From the NCBI GenBank assembly GCA_918797485.1, contig CAKKNE010000002.1:5236501-5300500 (forward strand): 64,000 nt of DNA. The letters run 5' to 3'. The translations under genes and the position numbers were made by a program. Each line of letters opens with the position of its first letter. Within the stretch, counting starts at the first letter, position 1. The notes below the pieces were generated by a model. The model did not search any database. It was not told where the DNA came from and worked only from the letters and a program-made list of their open reading frames with translations. Origin of the DNA: Pelagomonas calceolata. Taxonomy: Eukaryota > Sar > Pelagophyceae > Pelagomonadales > Pelagomonadaceae. Positions 31,810 to 42,716 of this stretch are shown piece by piece.

Positions 31810-33143
31810 CTACTCCTTCACGACGCGGCCGTAGAAGATGCCCTTGGACAGGACCTTCTTCGGCGTCTTCGAGCCGAGGTCCGTGTCCGACGCCTGCGAC
31901 GACACGAAGACGCCGCCGACCTCGCCCTCGGCCGCGTTGACGTTCGAGACGGCGAACTCGATCGTGCCGTCAAAGACGTCGAAGACCTTGTTGATCTCGT
32001 TCTCGAGCTCGGCCTGGCCGTCGAGGCCCGTCTGCGACGCGGCGAGCGCCTGGGCCTGGTCGTAGCCCGTCGTCATGCCGCGGCCCTTCGGGTCCAAGAA
32101 GAGGCCCGTCCGGTACGAGGGCACCTTGAAGGAGCCGCCGAACTCGTAGCCCGGCTTGAAGGCGCCGCCCGAGCCCTTCGCGACGAGCTCCTTGATCGTG
32201 AAGAGGAAGGGCACGCGCTCGCCGCCCGGGAGCTGCACCGTCGTCGGCGCGTAGTCGATGCCGTCCTCCTCCGTGAACGTGATGCCGCCGCCGCCTTCCA
32301 GCTTGCCCGAGATGCCGTCGAGCGTGTACGTCTGGCGCGTCATGAGCTTCGTGTTGACGAACTGCTTCGTCACGTCGCCCTTCTTGTTCGCGACCTCCTC
32401 CTCGACCTGCCACGTCTTGGGCTCGAGGCAGAAGTCGACCATCTGCATCTTGCCGCTCACCGTGATCGAGTCCTTGCCCTGGACCTCGTTGCACCGGTTG
32501 GCCAGGCCCGTGCCCTTGACCTGCTCGTACGAGAGCTGGTTGCGCACGTCGCTCGTGATCGCGTGCGCCGCGACGGGGCCGCCGAGGACCGTGGCGCCGG
32601 CGAGGACGGCGGCCGCGGCGTCGGAGGCCATCTTCTTGGCCACCTACGGGGTGTTTTCGTGAGTTTTCGTGGGGCGCGTGGGGCGGGGCGGGGGAGGCGG
32701 GCCAGCGTCTGATTTGTGTCTGGAGCTCGTCCGCATCGGAGCCCGTCTCTCTCTCGCGTTTCCGCAACCAACGCCAGCTTTTTGGCTCAACGTGGCGCCG
32801 TGGGGTGTGTGAGACCGTCGGGGCGCGCCGTCCAGCCGCCGCGGCGTGAGCTGTGTCCGGTGCAGCACGTCCGGTGTCGGAGAGCTCTTCGGCGCTCGCG
32901 GGCTTTTCACCCTTGAAACGCATCCGTGCCATTGCTTTTGTGCTGCGCGCAGCACGCGGCGAGGCTAGAGAGCTATCTCGTCGCACAGGGGCCACCTCGG
33001 ACGTCGCCAGCTGGCTTTTTGAGCAGGATTGCAAATGCCACCGCACGGCCAAAATCTACGCGACGCGCGGCTCGTTTTCTCACCTTCGGCTGCGACGGCG
33101 CCAGGGCCGCGGCGCCCATCGCTAATGCCAGAACGGCCTTCAT
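31810..33143 (-). CDS. psbO: PsbO, 33-kDa oxygen-evolving-complex protein of photosystem II, two exons
   Basis: Exons 33143-33084 and 32643-31810; 297 aa. Stabilises the Mn4CaO5 cluster on the lumenal side of PSII. Exon 1 encodes MKAVLALAMGAAALAPSQPK, an ER signal peptide. Exon 2 begins VAKKMASD, then AAAAVLAGATVLGGPVAAHA, the thylakoid-lumen signal with a clear AxA cleavage site. The mature protein then starts ITSDVRNQLSYEQVKGTG, LANRC, and continues with family blocks KMQMVDFCLEPKTWQV, GIDYAPTTVQLPGGERVPFL, FTIKELVAKGSGGAFKPGYE and GGSFKVPSYRTGLFLDPKGR. Together this is the leader a heterokont (secondary) plastid needs. No ATG exists at the start of exon 2, so the upstream exon is required; the 440-nt intron has GTGAGA...CCGTAG borders. 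Shares a 342-bp divergent promoter with the GH3 gene. Confidence 0.95.
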
Positions 33144-33485
33144 CCTTGCGACGCAATTAGCTAATTTGCGCCCTCTTGCACCAGCAAGCTTGTGTGAGCT
33201 TCGAGTTTTGCGAGGTCCCGATTTCGCGCGTTTGAGGACTCGTTACGCGCGCGAGCCCGTAGGGCAGCCCCTGGGAGGGCTCTAAACGGCTGTCGCGATT
33301 TCGGACGGGTTCAGCCTGCAAATTAAGGCCGCTAATAAGGCGTACTGCGCATGTGCTGGCGTTCGCAGGACGATTAAGGCTGTCTCTGATCACTGCTATT
33401 GCATGCCGGCAGCGGTTTGCAAAGCTTCGAAGCCTAGGACCTCGTTAAAGCCTCACAAGCAAGGAGAGCGCAAAAGCCAGGCTGC
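33144..33485. promoter_or_regulatory. Divergent promoter region of psbO and the GH3 gene
   Basis: 342-bp spacer between two start codons facing away from each other. An AATTAGCTAATT palindrome lies 10-25 bp upstream of the psbO ATG. No other motif is recognised and no copy of the recurrent near-palindrome is present. Both flanking genes must have their core promoters here. Confidence 0.6.
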
Positions 33486-35711
33486 ATGATGCGCCCGCTC
33501 ATAATAGTCCTCGCCACGCTGGCCGCAGCCAAGGACCTCCAGAAATTGCTAAGGCAAATGACGCTGGAAGAAAAATTAGGACTGCTCCACGGGTCGCCGA
33601 GCAACTACACCGGCGCCACGACAGCAATCACGCGCCTCGGCGTCCCGCGGCTGCTCCTGAACGACGGGCCCCAGGGCTTCCGCGCGCCGCCTTCGTTAGA
33701 CGGCACGTCCACGGCCTTCCCGAGCGGCCTCGCCGTCGCCGCGACGTTCGACGATGCGCTCGCGGCGACGTGGGCCGCGACGATCGCGTCCGAGTTCGCA
33801 AAAAAGGGCGCGACCGTGTTATTGGGGCCGGGGCTCAACGTCGCGCGCGTTCCTTTCAATGGTCGCAATTTTGAATATTGCAGCGGCGAGGACCCCTACC
33901 TCGGCGCACGGATGGCCTCTGCAATTATCCCGGCGATCCAGTCCCAGAATGTCATAGCGACGGCGAAGCATTATGTGTTGAACAACCAGGAGACGGGTAG
34001 AGTGGGAGCCGATTCTATCATCGACGAGCGCACGTGGCGCGAGATCTACCTGCCGCCCTTCGAGAGCGCGGTCGCGCATGGCGCGCTGTCCGCGATGTGC
34101 AGCTACAACCGTATTACGTTGGATAACGTGACGGCCTGGGCCTGCGGGCACCGGTGTGGAAATCAACCAGCGACGTCGCGTCGCATGGAAATTCCACGCC
34201 ATCGAGCTGCTGCAGTTACGTAGCTGCGTCTGCGCGATGGTGTGGCGATTCCACGCCATCGACGCGACGTCGTCCCCGTGACCGCGTCGGCTCGATGGCG
34301 TGGAGGCTCATTAAGGTCCACGCAATATTTCTCAGGGGGACAAAATCGCGTCGATGGCGTCGGGCGTCCGAAATCTGATTTCCACGCAGGCGAGCACCCC
34401 ACGACGCTCCAGCACCTCAAGGAACAGTCATCAGTATTCGTCATGAGCGACTGGCTCGCGACGCACTCGACGCAAGCTATTGTCAAAGGCCTGGACCAGG
34501 AGATGCCCTCCGACTTCTACTTTGGGAGCAGGCTGCGGGACGCCGTGGAGAGCGGCGCCGTCGACGAAGCTACGATAGATGCGGCTTCACTAAATGTCTT
34601 GCGGGCGATGCAGACAATAGGGGCCCTCGGCCGCGCGCCGCGCGGCGACTTGATGAAGGACGTGTCGACGCCAGCGAATAGAGATATCGCGCGGCGCGTC
34701 GCGGCGCATGCGATCGTGCTGCTCAAGAACAACAACATCCTGCCGCTGCGCACGTGCGCGGGCCTCGTCGTACTCGGCGACCTGCAAAACTACACCGTCG
34801 GCGGCGGCTCGGGTAGGGTGGTGGGCCGCACCGTGTCCCTGACCGATGCGTTCGAAACGCGCTGCGGTATTGTGGAGGCCTACGCCGATCTAGAGTCTGA
34901 AAAAGCACAAGACGCCGTCGCGACGGCCACCAACGTATTGGTAGTGACCGGCTCACAATCGACGGAGGGCGCGGACCGCTCTACATTAGCTCTAGACGGC
35001 GAAGCGATGATCGACGCAGCGGCAAAGCTGAATCACAACATTATTGTAGCGTGCGCGGCGCCGGGCGCCTTCCTCACAGGATGGCGCGATAGCGTCCAAG
35101 CCATCCTAACGACGTGGCCCGGCGGCCAGGAGCTCGCCCATGCGTTGGTCGACGTCCTTTTTGGGGAGGTGAATCCCAGTGCGAGGCTGCCTTTGACATT
35201 GCCGATGACGGAGACCGACCTCAAGTTCACGCAGCGGATGTATCCTGGTCTACCGGACCCGGCACCTCCGAAAGGCTGCGCGGACCCATGCTTGCGCGTT
35301 TTCTATGATGAAAAGTTGGAGGTCGGGTACCGACGCTACGACTCCCATAACATCGAGCCGGCCTACGCCTTCGGCCACGGGCGGTCCTACACGTCCTTTG
35401 TCTATGGGAATTTGACCGTGTCTCTCTCTCAAGTTACTTTCGACGTGCGCAACATTGGTGGAGTCGCGGGCGCCGAGGTCGCGCAGCTCTATGTGGTCCC
35501 ACCCTCCTCACGGGGTTATCAGCAGCTCAAGGGCTTCCACAAGACGGCCGTGCTGGCCCCCGGTCGTGTCGAGCGCGTGACGCTCCGCTTCGACGCCAGA
35601 ACTTTTTCCGCGTTCCTCGACGGCGCCTGGCGGCGCATTCCTGGTAGTCATGAATTGCGCGTCGGCGCGTCGTCGCGCGACGCGCGCCTGCGCGGGACCG
35701 TCGACGTCTGA
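33486..35711 (+). CDS. Glycoside hydrolase family 3 beta-glucosidase/xylosidase, secreted, two exons
   Basis: Exons 33486-34143 and 34390-35711, 659 aa by the preferred splice. Signal peptide MMRPLIIVLATLAAA. GH3 N-domain: QMTLEEKLGLLHG, RLLLNDGPQGF, FPSGLAVAATFD, LLGPGLNVARVPFNGRNFEY, DPYLGARMA, TAKHYVLNNQE; the catalytic nucleophile is the Asp of FVMSDWLATHS. C-domain: IVLLKNNNILPL, LPLTLPMTE, YPGLPD, then the fibronectin-III-like domain (VAGAEVAQLYV, ERVTLRFDARTFSAF). It should hydrolyse beta-linked glucosides or xylosides outside the cell or in a lysosome-like compartment; the sugar specificity cannot be told. The intron lies between WA and CEHPTTLQHL; with a GC-AG splice the joined text WACEHPTTL matches the family, whereas a GT donor 12 nt downstream would add four residues. 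Both keep the frame. Confidence 0.92.
34144..34389 (+). mobile_element. Introner element inside the GH3 gene (GC-AG intron, 246 nt)
   Basis: Flanks: GCGGGCAC at 34144-34151 and GCGAGCAC at 34390-34397, an 8-bp target duplication with one change. Left end GTGTGGAAATCAACCAG (34154-34170) and right end CTGATTTCCACGCAG (inverted complement of GTGGAAATCA) are terminal inverted repeats. If the intron is the first target copy plus the element, the donor is GC, not GT; a GT at 34156 could be used instead. The inside holds further copies of TTCCACGCCATCGA and its complement, so it is palindromic and probably folds. Confidence 0.85.
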
Positions 35712-35863
35712 GTTCCGTGGTGACGCGGCGACGGCGTGGAGTCTAGGCGTGGAGGACGCCGTCACCTACGCGTTGCGTCGACAACGCATCCACGCGCCCA
35801 ATGTATGTGTGCTAAGTCTACTGTGTTCGTATATTTCAAAGAGGACAACTTAGGAGAAGGCGT

Positions 35864-37542
<1,679 letters not shown>

Positions 37543-38169
37543 GCGTTTTCATATTTTCCTCCTACCTACCCCGCCTCGCGTGTAACGTCGAGGCGTTTTC
37601 TACTCTCTCGGTCTACCTCTGATGTTGGTTTTTTGGAATGGGGCCATTTTGGATCGTCGTTTGCTTCCAGTGGTGTTTTGACCATCAGAAGACTCTTAAG
37701 ACTCGACGGAGGCCTCTCAACGGCGGGCCGCGAGCGACGCCCAACATTTGTGAGCTTGGCGGATTTGCCTGCTCCTCTCGCAATTTTGCAGCGTACAGAC
37801 GGCGTCGCCTTCGTTCGACATGATTCACGGCGTCTCCGAGGCAGTGTGGTTCGCTGCGGCAAGCGGCGTGCTCAAAGATGCGGCCTAGAGCAAGTGCCAC
37901 ATAGCCACCGCTGGTGAAGAGCACGCCCTCTGGCGGCGCGACGCGGCACGACTCACCCGTCGCACCTGGCCGACGAGCGCGCTGCTCTCGTCCGAGCGTG
38001 GCAGGGCTGGAGCACGACGCTTGGAACCAGCCGCACGAGACGACCGTCGCGCGGGCCAGTCGCTTGGGAGGAGACCTTTCACAAGCGCGGGCGAGAGAAC
38101 GGCACGGTAGCGCGCCACCAGTCGCTTGGATGAACGCAGCCCTCACCCCCATTCCCCCATCGCAGCAAG
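37543..38169. other. Spacer between calmodulin copy 2 and the LHC gene
   Basis: 627 bp. Several short open frames are present but have arginine-rich, low-information translations and no family match. The last ~100 bp should hold the LHC promoter; no TATA box is clear. No recurrent near-palindrome copy is here. Confidence 0.5.
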
Positions 38170-38970
38170 ATGCAGACCACCGTCCTCGCGCTCGCGCTCG
38201 GCTCGGCCGCGGCGTTCGTCGGCCCGGCGGCGCAGGCCCCGGCCACGGCGGTGAACGCCGGCCAGGGCGACCTCGTCGCGCTCGCCGAGGCGAACGGCGA
38301 CCAGCTCGGCCGCAACCTCGGCTTCTGGGACCCGCTCGGCGCCTCCTCCTTAGATTTCTTCGGCCTCGAGCAGAGCGGGCGCCTGCCGTCCGGCGCGACG
38401 GTCGGCTACCTGCGCCACGCCGAGATCAAGCACGGCCGCGTCGCCATGGCCGCCTTCGTCGGCTACTGCCTCCAGGCGAACGGCGTGCGCTTCCCCTGGA
38501 CGCCGTACCCCGGCTTCCAGGACGGCCTCACGCCCCCGGAGCAGTGGGCGAACATCCCCGCCGCGGGCAAGTGGCAGTTCTTCGTCTTCATCGGCATCCT
38601 CGAGGCCCTCGGCGAGTGCTTCCCGTCGGGCGAGCACTACATGGCCGGCGGCCGGCCCGGCGTCTACCCCTCGCTCACGGAGCCGAACGACCAGATGCTC
38701 TCGTGCGGCCTCTACCCGCCCCACGGCTTCAACGTCGACCTCCTCCCCTTCCGCGCGTCGCTCGCCAAGCAGGACGAGTCCAAGCGCGCCCGCGGCCGCC
38801 AGTGCGAGATCAACAACGGCCGCGCGGCCATGCTCGGCATCTTCTCGCTCCTCTCGGAGCAGAAGGTGCCCGGCGCCGTGCCCTTCCTCTCGGGCAAGAT
38901 CCCGACGCTCCCGGACATGGAGATCATGGGCCCCTTCGTCGGCACGGACGGCATCTCGCACATCTGGTAG
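38170..38970 (+). CDS. Light-harvesting chlorophyll a/c-binding protein (FCP/LHC family)
   Basis: 266 aa, single exon. Leader MQTTVLALALGSAAAFVGP: a signal peptide ending in AAAF, the heterokont plastid junction with Phe at +1. Membrane helix 1 has the chlorophyll-binding GYLRHAEIKHGRVAMAAFVG and helix 3 has RGRQCEINNGRAAMLGIFSL, the two pseudo-symmetric E..H/N.R motifs of the LHC superfamily; WQFFVFIGILEALGE is the middle helix. The protein binds chlorophylls and carotenoids in the thylakoid and passes energy to the photosystems. FWDPLGASSLDF at the start of the mature part (FDPLG-type) is typical of FCP members. Downstream, the 113-bp gap to the convergent esterase holds TCCACGCCATCG, a phrase also found in the introners. 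Confidence 0.95.
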   Translation: MQTTVLALALGSAAAFVGPAAQAPATAVNAGQGDLVALAEANGDQLGRNLGFWDPLGASSLDFFGLEQSGRLPSGATVGYLRHAEIKHGRVAMAAFVGYCLQANGVRFPWTPYPGFQDGLTPPEQWANIPAAGKWQFFVFIGILEALGECFPSGEHYMAGGRPGVYPSLTEPNDQMLSCGLYPPHGFNVDLLPFRASLAKQDESKRARGRQCEINNGRAAMLGIFSLLSEQKVPGAVPFLSGKIPTLPDMEIMGPFVGTDGISHIW

Positions 38971-39083
38971 ATTGCAGATGATGTGACAACGCGGCGGCGT
39001 ATATAAGGACCTGTCACTTTTATGCTTGTCTTACCAGCTAATCCACGCCATCGCCGCGACACCTCACACACACCACCACGGAT

Positions 39084-40604
39084 TCACGAGGACGGCCCCC
39101 GCGCGGCCGCCTTCGCCGCGGCGCGCCGCACGGCCCCTTGATGCAGCGGCCCGCGGTTCGACGCCGCGCGATACGCTGGCCTAATTTGAAAGTCGGCGTC
39201 GAAGACCGGCCCCTCCCCAGAATCGACCCTGAACGGCTTCGTAGCAAAGGCCCCATCAACAAAATCCAAACACAACCCGTGCATGAAGCCCCATCGATGG
39301 TCCGTAGGACGCCTCGATCTCGGCCAGCCCGCGTGGCCGCCGCTCTCCGTCGCTAGTAATACAACGTGGCCCGCCTTTCGACACGCTTCCGGCAGGCACG
39401 ATGCGAAGGGAACGATCGGATCATCCTTTGCGTGGAGAACGAACGTTGGTGTGTGGACGTTGGCCAGCCGTTTGAAACCTCGGTCATCCCCGCGCCCGGC
39501 CGCGGACATGTCATCATAGTAGCCTCCTTCACAGTCAATGGCCGCGTAGCCGTTGAAGGGACATACTAAGGCAGAATCGAAGGCGGCGATGGTGTGCGTC
39601 GCCATAATTTCATTGATATTACATTTGTCATACAGTAAAGGCGCGTTCGGCCCGCCCAGAAAGGTCTTCTTGAGTTCCAGGGTCAAGGGCGGGTGCCACA
39701 ACCTCCTCGCGCGGTCGCCGATAGGTCGTAACACGATCTCCGAGCACAATGTTGCTGACACGGCACAGCACGCCACTAGATTAGAGTGAATCCCACTACG
39801 GGCCGCGTAGTTCGCGGCGACGATGCCGCCCATCGAGATGCCTATTAGGGCGACGCGGTCGCCGAAACTCTCTTTCAAGAGAGCAACAGCTGCTCCCACG
39901 TCCGACGTCCGGCCGCCGTGGAATAACGAAGCGCGGACCGGCGTCGCCATCAGACCCCGCGCCACGAGGCAGGCGCAGACGGAGCCGCGCTCGTGCGCCG
40001 CTTGCGCGAGGTCCCGGACGTACGGTTCGTCGGAGCCGCCGTTGAGGCCGTGCAAGACCAGGATGACGGGGGCGTCATCTCTAGGTTGCTCCGGTAGAGC
40101 TATATCTAACGCCACGGCCTCGTCGTCTTCCTTTCCACCTCGCCTCTTATGTCCATCGACGCCGTCGGGCGCCGGCGCTCTCGCGACCCTCAACCAGCGC
40201 CTCCTCCAATTGACTGGAGCGCCCTCCCCGAATGTCGCGAAGGGCACGAGCGTGCCTAAATCGCCGGAGTGGGCGCACCAATTGGTCGGAGGCGGCTGCG
40301 CGGCCAGAGATTTTCTTAACCTCGCCACGAGCAAGCGGTTGCGCGGCGTGTCGGCGTGCGCGAATTCGCAGGTCTCTGTTTGTGTTGAGTGCGTCGCGTA
40401 GCGCCATAGAGCTATAATGATGGCATATACTAAACTCGGCAGCGCGAGCAGCGTCGAGAGCAGGACGGGCCAGAGCACGCTTATTTTTTTGGTATTGACG
40501 GGTGGCGCCGGTGGTCTGTTTATTATGGTGAAGGGGTAATCCGTGCTGGTTTTGCTGCAGAGCTTAGCGAAGGCGTCCTCGTTTGCTGCCTTTGCATCGG
40601 CCAT
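39084..40604 (-). CDS. Membrane-anchored alpha/beta hydrolase (ABHD1/3, YheT-like)
   Basis: 506 aa from the ATG at 40604; the six upstream residues lack an ATG. One hydrophobic helix (LWPVLLSTLLALPSLVYAII) near residue 50 anchors it. The hydrolase core has VILVLHGLNGGSDEPYVRDL, the nucleophile elbow GISMGG (catalytic Ser), the acid in VLHAKDDPIVPF and the histidine in SGGHAGWP, so the triad is complete. NWCAHSGDLGTLVPF and DIALPEQPRDDAPVILV match the ABHD1/ABHD3 group, which cleaves medium-chain or oxidised phospholipids or makes fatty-acid esters. The cap region (DFVDGAF) ends normally. A copy of the promoter near-palindrome lies 137-160 bp upstream at 40741-40764 and is oriented toward this gene. 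Confidence 0.88.
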   Translation of the reverse strand: MADAKAANEDAFAKLCSKTSTDYPFTIINRPPAPPVNTKKISVLWPVLLSTLLALPSLVYAIIIALWRYATHSTQTETCEFAHADTPRNRLLVARLRKSLAAQPPPTNWCAHSGDLGTLVPFATFGEGAPVNWRRRWLRVARAPAPDGVDGHKRRGGKEDDEAVALDIALPEQPRDDAPVILVLHGLNGGSDEPYVRDLAQAAHERGSVCACLVARGLMATPVRASLFHGGRTSDVGAAVALLKESFGDRVALIGISMGGIVAANYAARSGIHSNLVACCAVSATLCSEIVLRPIGDRARRLWHPPLTLELKKTFLGGPNAPLLYDKCNINEIMATHTIAAFDSALVCPFNGYAAIDCEGGYYDDMSAAGRGDDRGFKRLANVHTPTFVLHAKDDPIVPFASCLPEACRKAGHVVLLATESGGHAGWPRSRRPTDHRWGFMHGLCLDFVDGAFATKPFRVDSGEGPVFDADFQIRPAYRAASNRGPLHQGAVRRAAAKAAARGPSS

Positions 40605-40661
40605 TGCTGCTGTGAGTGGCACGACTGCAATTGACCCTTCGATCGCTACGCAGCGCTACCG

Positions 40662-41015
40662 TTAGGAGGAATGCGGTACCGCACGGGTACTATTGGCAAG
40701 GTATCGCTGCCATTCGCACCGCTGTGCATGGCAAATGCTGGCTAGTGTGTTACAGGCCGCTAGCTTACAGACATTTTTTACGGCAACGCGTGGCCACCGC
40801 GCGGCAAAGTCGATAGATCTCGTCGCGAATACCCCTTTAATATAGCGCGCAAACGCGGCGACCCTCGTGGCGAGCCACACCGGTTTTGGTAGGGTGACCA
40901 AAAAAGTCAGCAAAATGCGAGAGTCGCCGCGGACGGCGTCGTATTTGGCCTGTTCCCGACGTTTCTCGAGGAGATGCCTCGCCTCGGCCTCGTCGCCACT
41001 GTCGTCGTCGTTCAT
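40662..41015 (-). CDS. Hypothetical small protein, doubtful
   Basis: 117 codons, start ATG at 41015. The first ~32 residues are a plausible acidic-then-charged helix (MNDDDSGDEAEARHLLEKRR), followed by a hydrophobic stretch (ILLTFLVTLPKPVWLATRV). The C-terminal part is translated through the promoter motif at 40741-40764, which argues against coding there. It may be the first exon of an unknown gene or chance. It occupies most of the 628-bp gap between the esterase start and the oxidoreductase stop. Confidence 0.25.
   Translation of the reverse strand: MNDDDSGDEAEARHLLEKRREQAKYDAVRGDSRILLTFLVTLPKPVWLATRVAAFARYIKGVFATRSIDFAARWPRVAVKNVCKLAACNTLASICHAQRCEWQRYLANSTRAVPHSS
40741..40764 (-). promoter_or_regulatory. 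Recurrent near-palindromic promoter motif, copy 4
   Basis: Minus strand: GCTAGCGGCC then TGTAACACACTAGC; one change (AAGACAC to AACACAC) from the usual core. It is 137-160 bp upstream of the esterase start and in the gene's orientation. Confidence 0.6.
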
Positions 41016-41232
41016 ATTTGGGCTCGAGCCGCGCGCCGCGTCTTGACACAGAGCCTCTCTTAGCCACTGAGAGAGCTTCCTGGTTTTCGTGGATGTCGGG
41101 CGCAGTTCTCGCCCCCGCCGCGCCGACGCCGCCCTCGTTCACTGCGCGGCCGCCTGATGACGCGAGCAACCGGCGTAGATCGCTCGCTCGCACGCTAGAC
41201 TGGCAAAAAGCCAGAAAAACCCGCGACCTCTT

Positions 41233-42309
41233 TTACTCAGACGAAATGGGCGAAGAGGACACGTCGAGCACCACTTTGCCAGCGGTCCGCCGCGACCGCA
41301 GCGCCTCGAACGCGCCGCGGACGCCGGCCTCGTCGAAGGCGAACGTTTGGGCGACGGTCGGCCGCAAGTTACCTTCGTCGGCCCAGGCCGCCAGCCGACT
41401 CAACCTCTTGGACGACCCCGGCATCTTGATCCAAAACAACTCAAAGCCCCGTCCGAAACAATTCAATCCAGTAAACCGTTTCAAACCAGCAAGGGCCCAG
41501 TGTCGCGTGGCTCCCCCGAAGACGACGTAGTTGTGCCGGTCACCATCAGTCTTGACGTACGGCTTGACGCGCTCGATGTAAGACGCGGCCTTGTCTCTCG
41601 CGTCCGCGGACGACACCGCATCGAGCACCACATCATAAGGGCCATTCTCGGCAATCTTCTCGATATACCCATCCTGGCGGTAGTCGACCACTACGGAAGC
41701 GCCGCACTTCTGGACGAAGTCGCTGTTTTTGCCCGAGCACACGCCGACCACGTCCGCTCCTAGACATTTCGCAATTTGCACCGCGACGTGGCCGACGCCG
41801 CCCGACGCACCTATAACTAAAACTCGTTGACCTGCTGAGACGCCGTGCTGCTCCAAGGCCTGGAGGGCCGTGATGCATACCAAAGGAGTGGCCGCGGCTT
41901 CCTGCCACGACAGTTTACTAGGTTTGTGGGCGACCTGGTCCAAGGGCGCGTTCACAACCTCGCAGAACGATCCATGTAAAGACCGCCACGGCCGCAGCGA
42001 CGCCGGGTCCTCGGCAAACCCAAAAACCTCGTCGCCCGCCGCGAAGCCCGAGCCGGCCGGAGCTTGGATAACGACGCCGCTAAAATCAAAACCCGGCGTG
42101 GACCCGGCGACCCTTCGAGACGCCCACGGGAGCCAGCTCTCGGGGAACTTGTCGCCGATGACGTACTTGGCGTCGACGGGGTTCGCGCCGCAGCTTCTTA
42201 CTTCACAGAGGACGACGCCTCTACAGCACCTCTTGGCTGGTTTAGGTGCGGCCCGCTCGACGAGGCGCGCGCCCTGGGGCGCCGCGGGGTCGTAGACGGC
42301 CGCGCGCAT
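41233..42309 (-). CDS. Zinc-free quinone/NADPH oxidoreductase (medium-chain dehydrogenase family)
   Basis: 358 aa from the ATG at 42309. The frame is open to a GTG at 42420 with a leader-like stretch (RRRVILLAFLTITNGNALAL) but no ATG exists there, so an upstream exon or a shorter protein is possible; if real, that stretch could be a targeting sequence. GroES-like domain: RSCGANPVDAKYVIGD, GFDFSGVV, GDEVFGF. Rossmann NAD(P)-binding loop: VLVIGASGGVGHVAVQIAK, with GASGGVG as the nucleotide motif. It lacks the zinc-binding cysteines of alcohol dehydrogenases. It looks like the RTN4IP1/quinone-reductase branch: NAD(P)H-dependent reduction of quinones or enones. The tail (AWADEGNLRPTVAQTFAFDE, RRTAGKVVLDV) is complete. 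Confidence 0.85.
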   Translation of the reverse strand: MRAAVYDPAAPQGARLVERAAPKPAKRCCRGVVLCEVRSCGANPVDAKYVIGDKFPESWLPWASRRVAGSTPGFDFSGVVIQAPAGSGFAAGDEVFGFAEDPASLRPWRSLHGSFCEVVNAPLDQVAHKPSKLSWQEAAATPLVCITALQALEQHGVSAGQRVLVIGASGGVGHVAVQIAKCLGADVVGVCSGKNSDFVQKCGASVVVDYRQDGYIEKIAENGPYDVVLDAVSSADARDKAASYIERVKPYVKTDGDRHNYVVFGGATRHWALAGLKRFTGLNCFGRGFELFWIKMPGSSKRLSRLAAWADEGNLRPTVAQTFAFDEAGVRGAFEALRSRRTAGKVVLDVSSSPISSE

Positions 42310-42569
42310 GATCCTTTTCGCGGCGGTTCTCAGCGCCAGGGCGTTACCGTTGGTGATGGTGAGGAATGCGAGGAGTATGACTCGTCGTCGCGCCGCCAGC
42401 GTGTGTGGCGGATAACGCACCCTGTGGCCAGGCTGGGTGGTGAGGAGTAGGGCTCGTCACCAGTGTGCGCTGCTGAGAGGGCACAAACGAGGAGAGCTTC
42501 CAGCGCCCCTGCTCCTTGTCGTCGAGGCTGAGTGAGGCACAGCGGTGGCTGCGTTCAACGTTTTGCGGA

Positions 42570-42592
42570 GCTAGCGGCCTGTAAGACACTAG
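42570..42592 (+). promoter_or_regulatory. Recurrent near-palindromic promoter motif, copy 5
   Basis: GCTAGCGGCC then TGTAAGACACTAG. It is 125-147 bp upstream of the mTERF-DNL start and 261 bp upstream of the oxidoreductase ATG on the other strand, in the 407-bp divergent spacer 42310-42716. Nothing else is evident in that spacer. Confidence 0.65.
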
Positions 42593-42716
42593 AAAGCAAG
42601 CAGCGCGTCGACGCGGCCCTGCTGCGCTCTCAGCTACGTTACAGTACGCAAAGTGTACACCTTTTGGGCCTCATCCAATCTCATCATCCAATTCGATCGG
42701 TTTCAGCAGCTACAAG

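Noticed and set aside
37633-37917. A 94-codon open frame between calmodulin and LHC.
   Set aside because: Low-information translation and no conserved motif.
42310-42420. Start of the oxidoreductase at 42420.
   Set aside because: The codon there is GTG, with a stop upstream and no ATG; the first ATG is at 42309. An unseen upstream exon remains possible.
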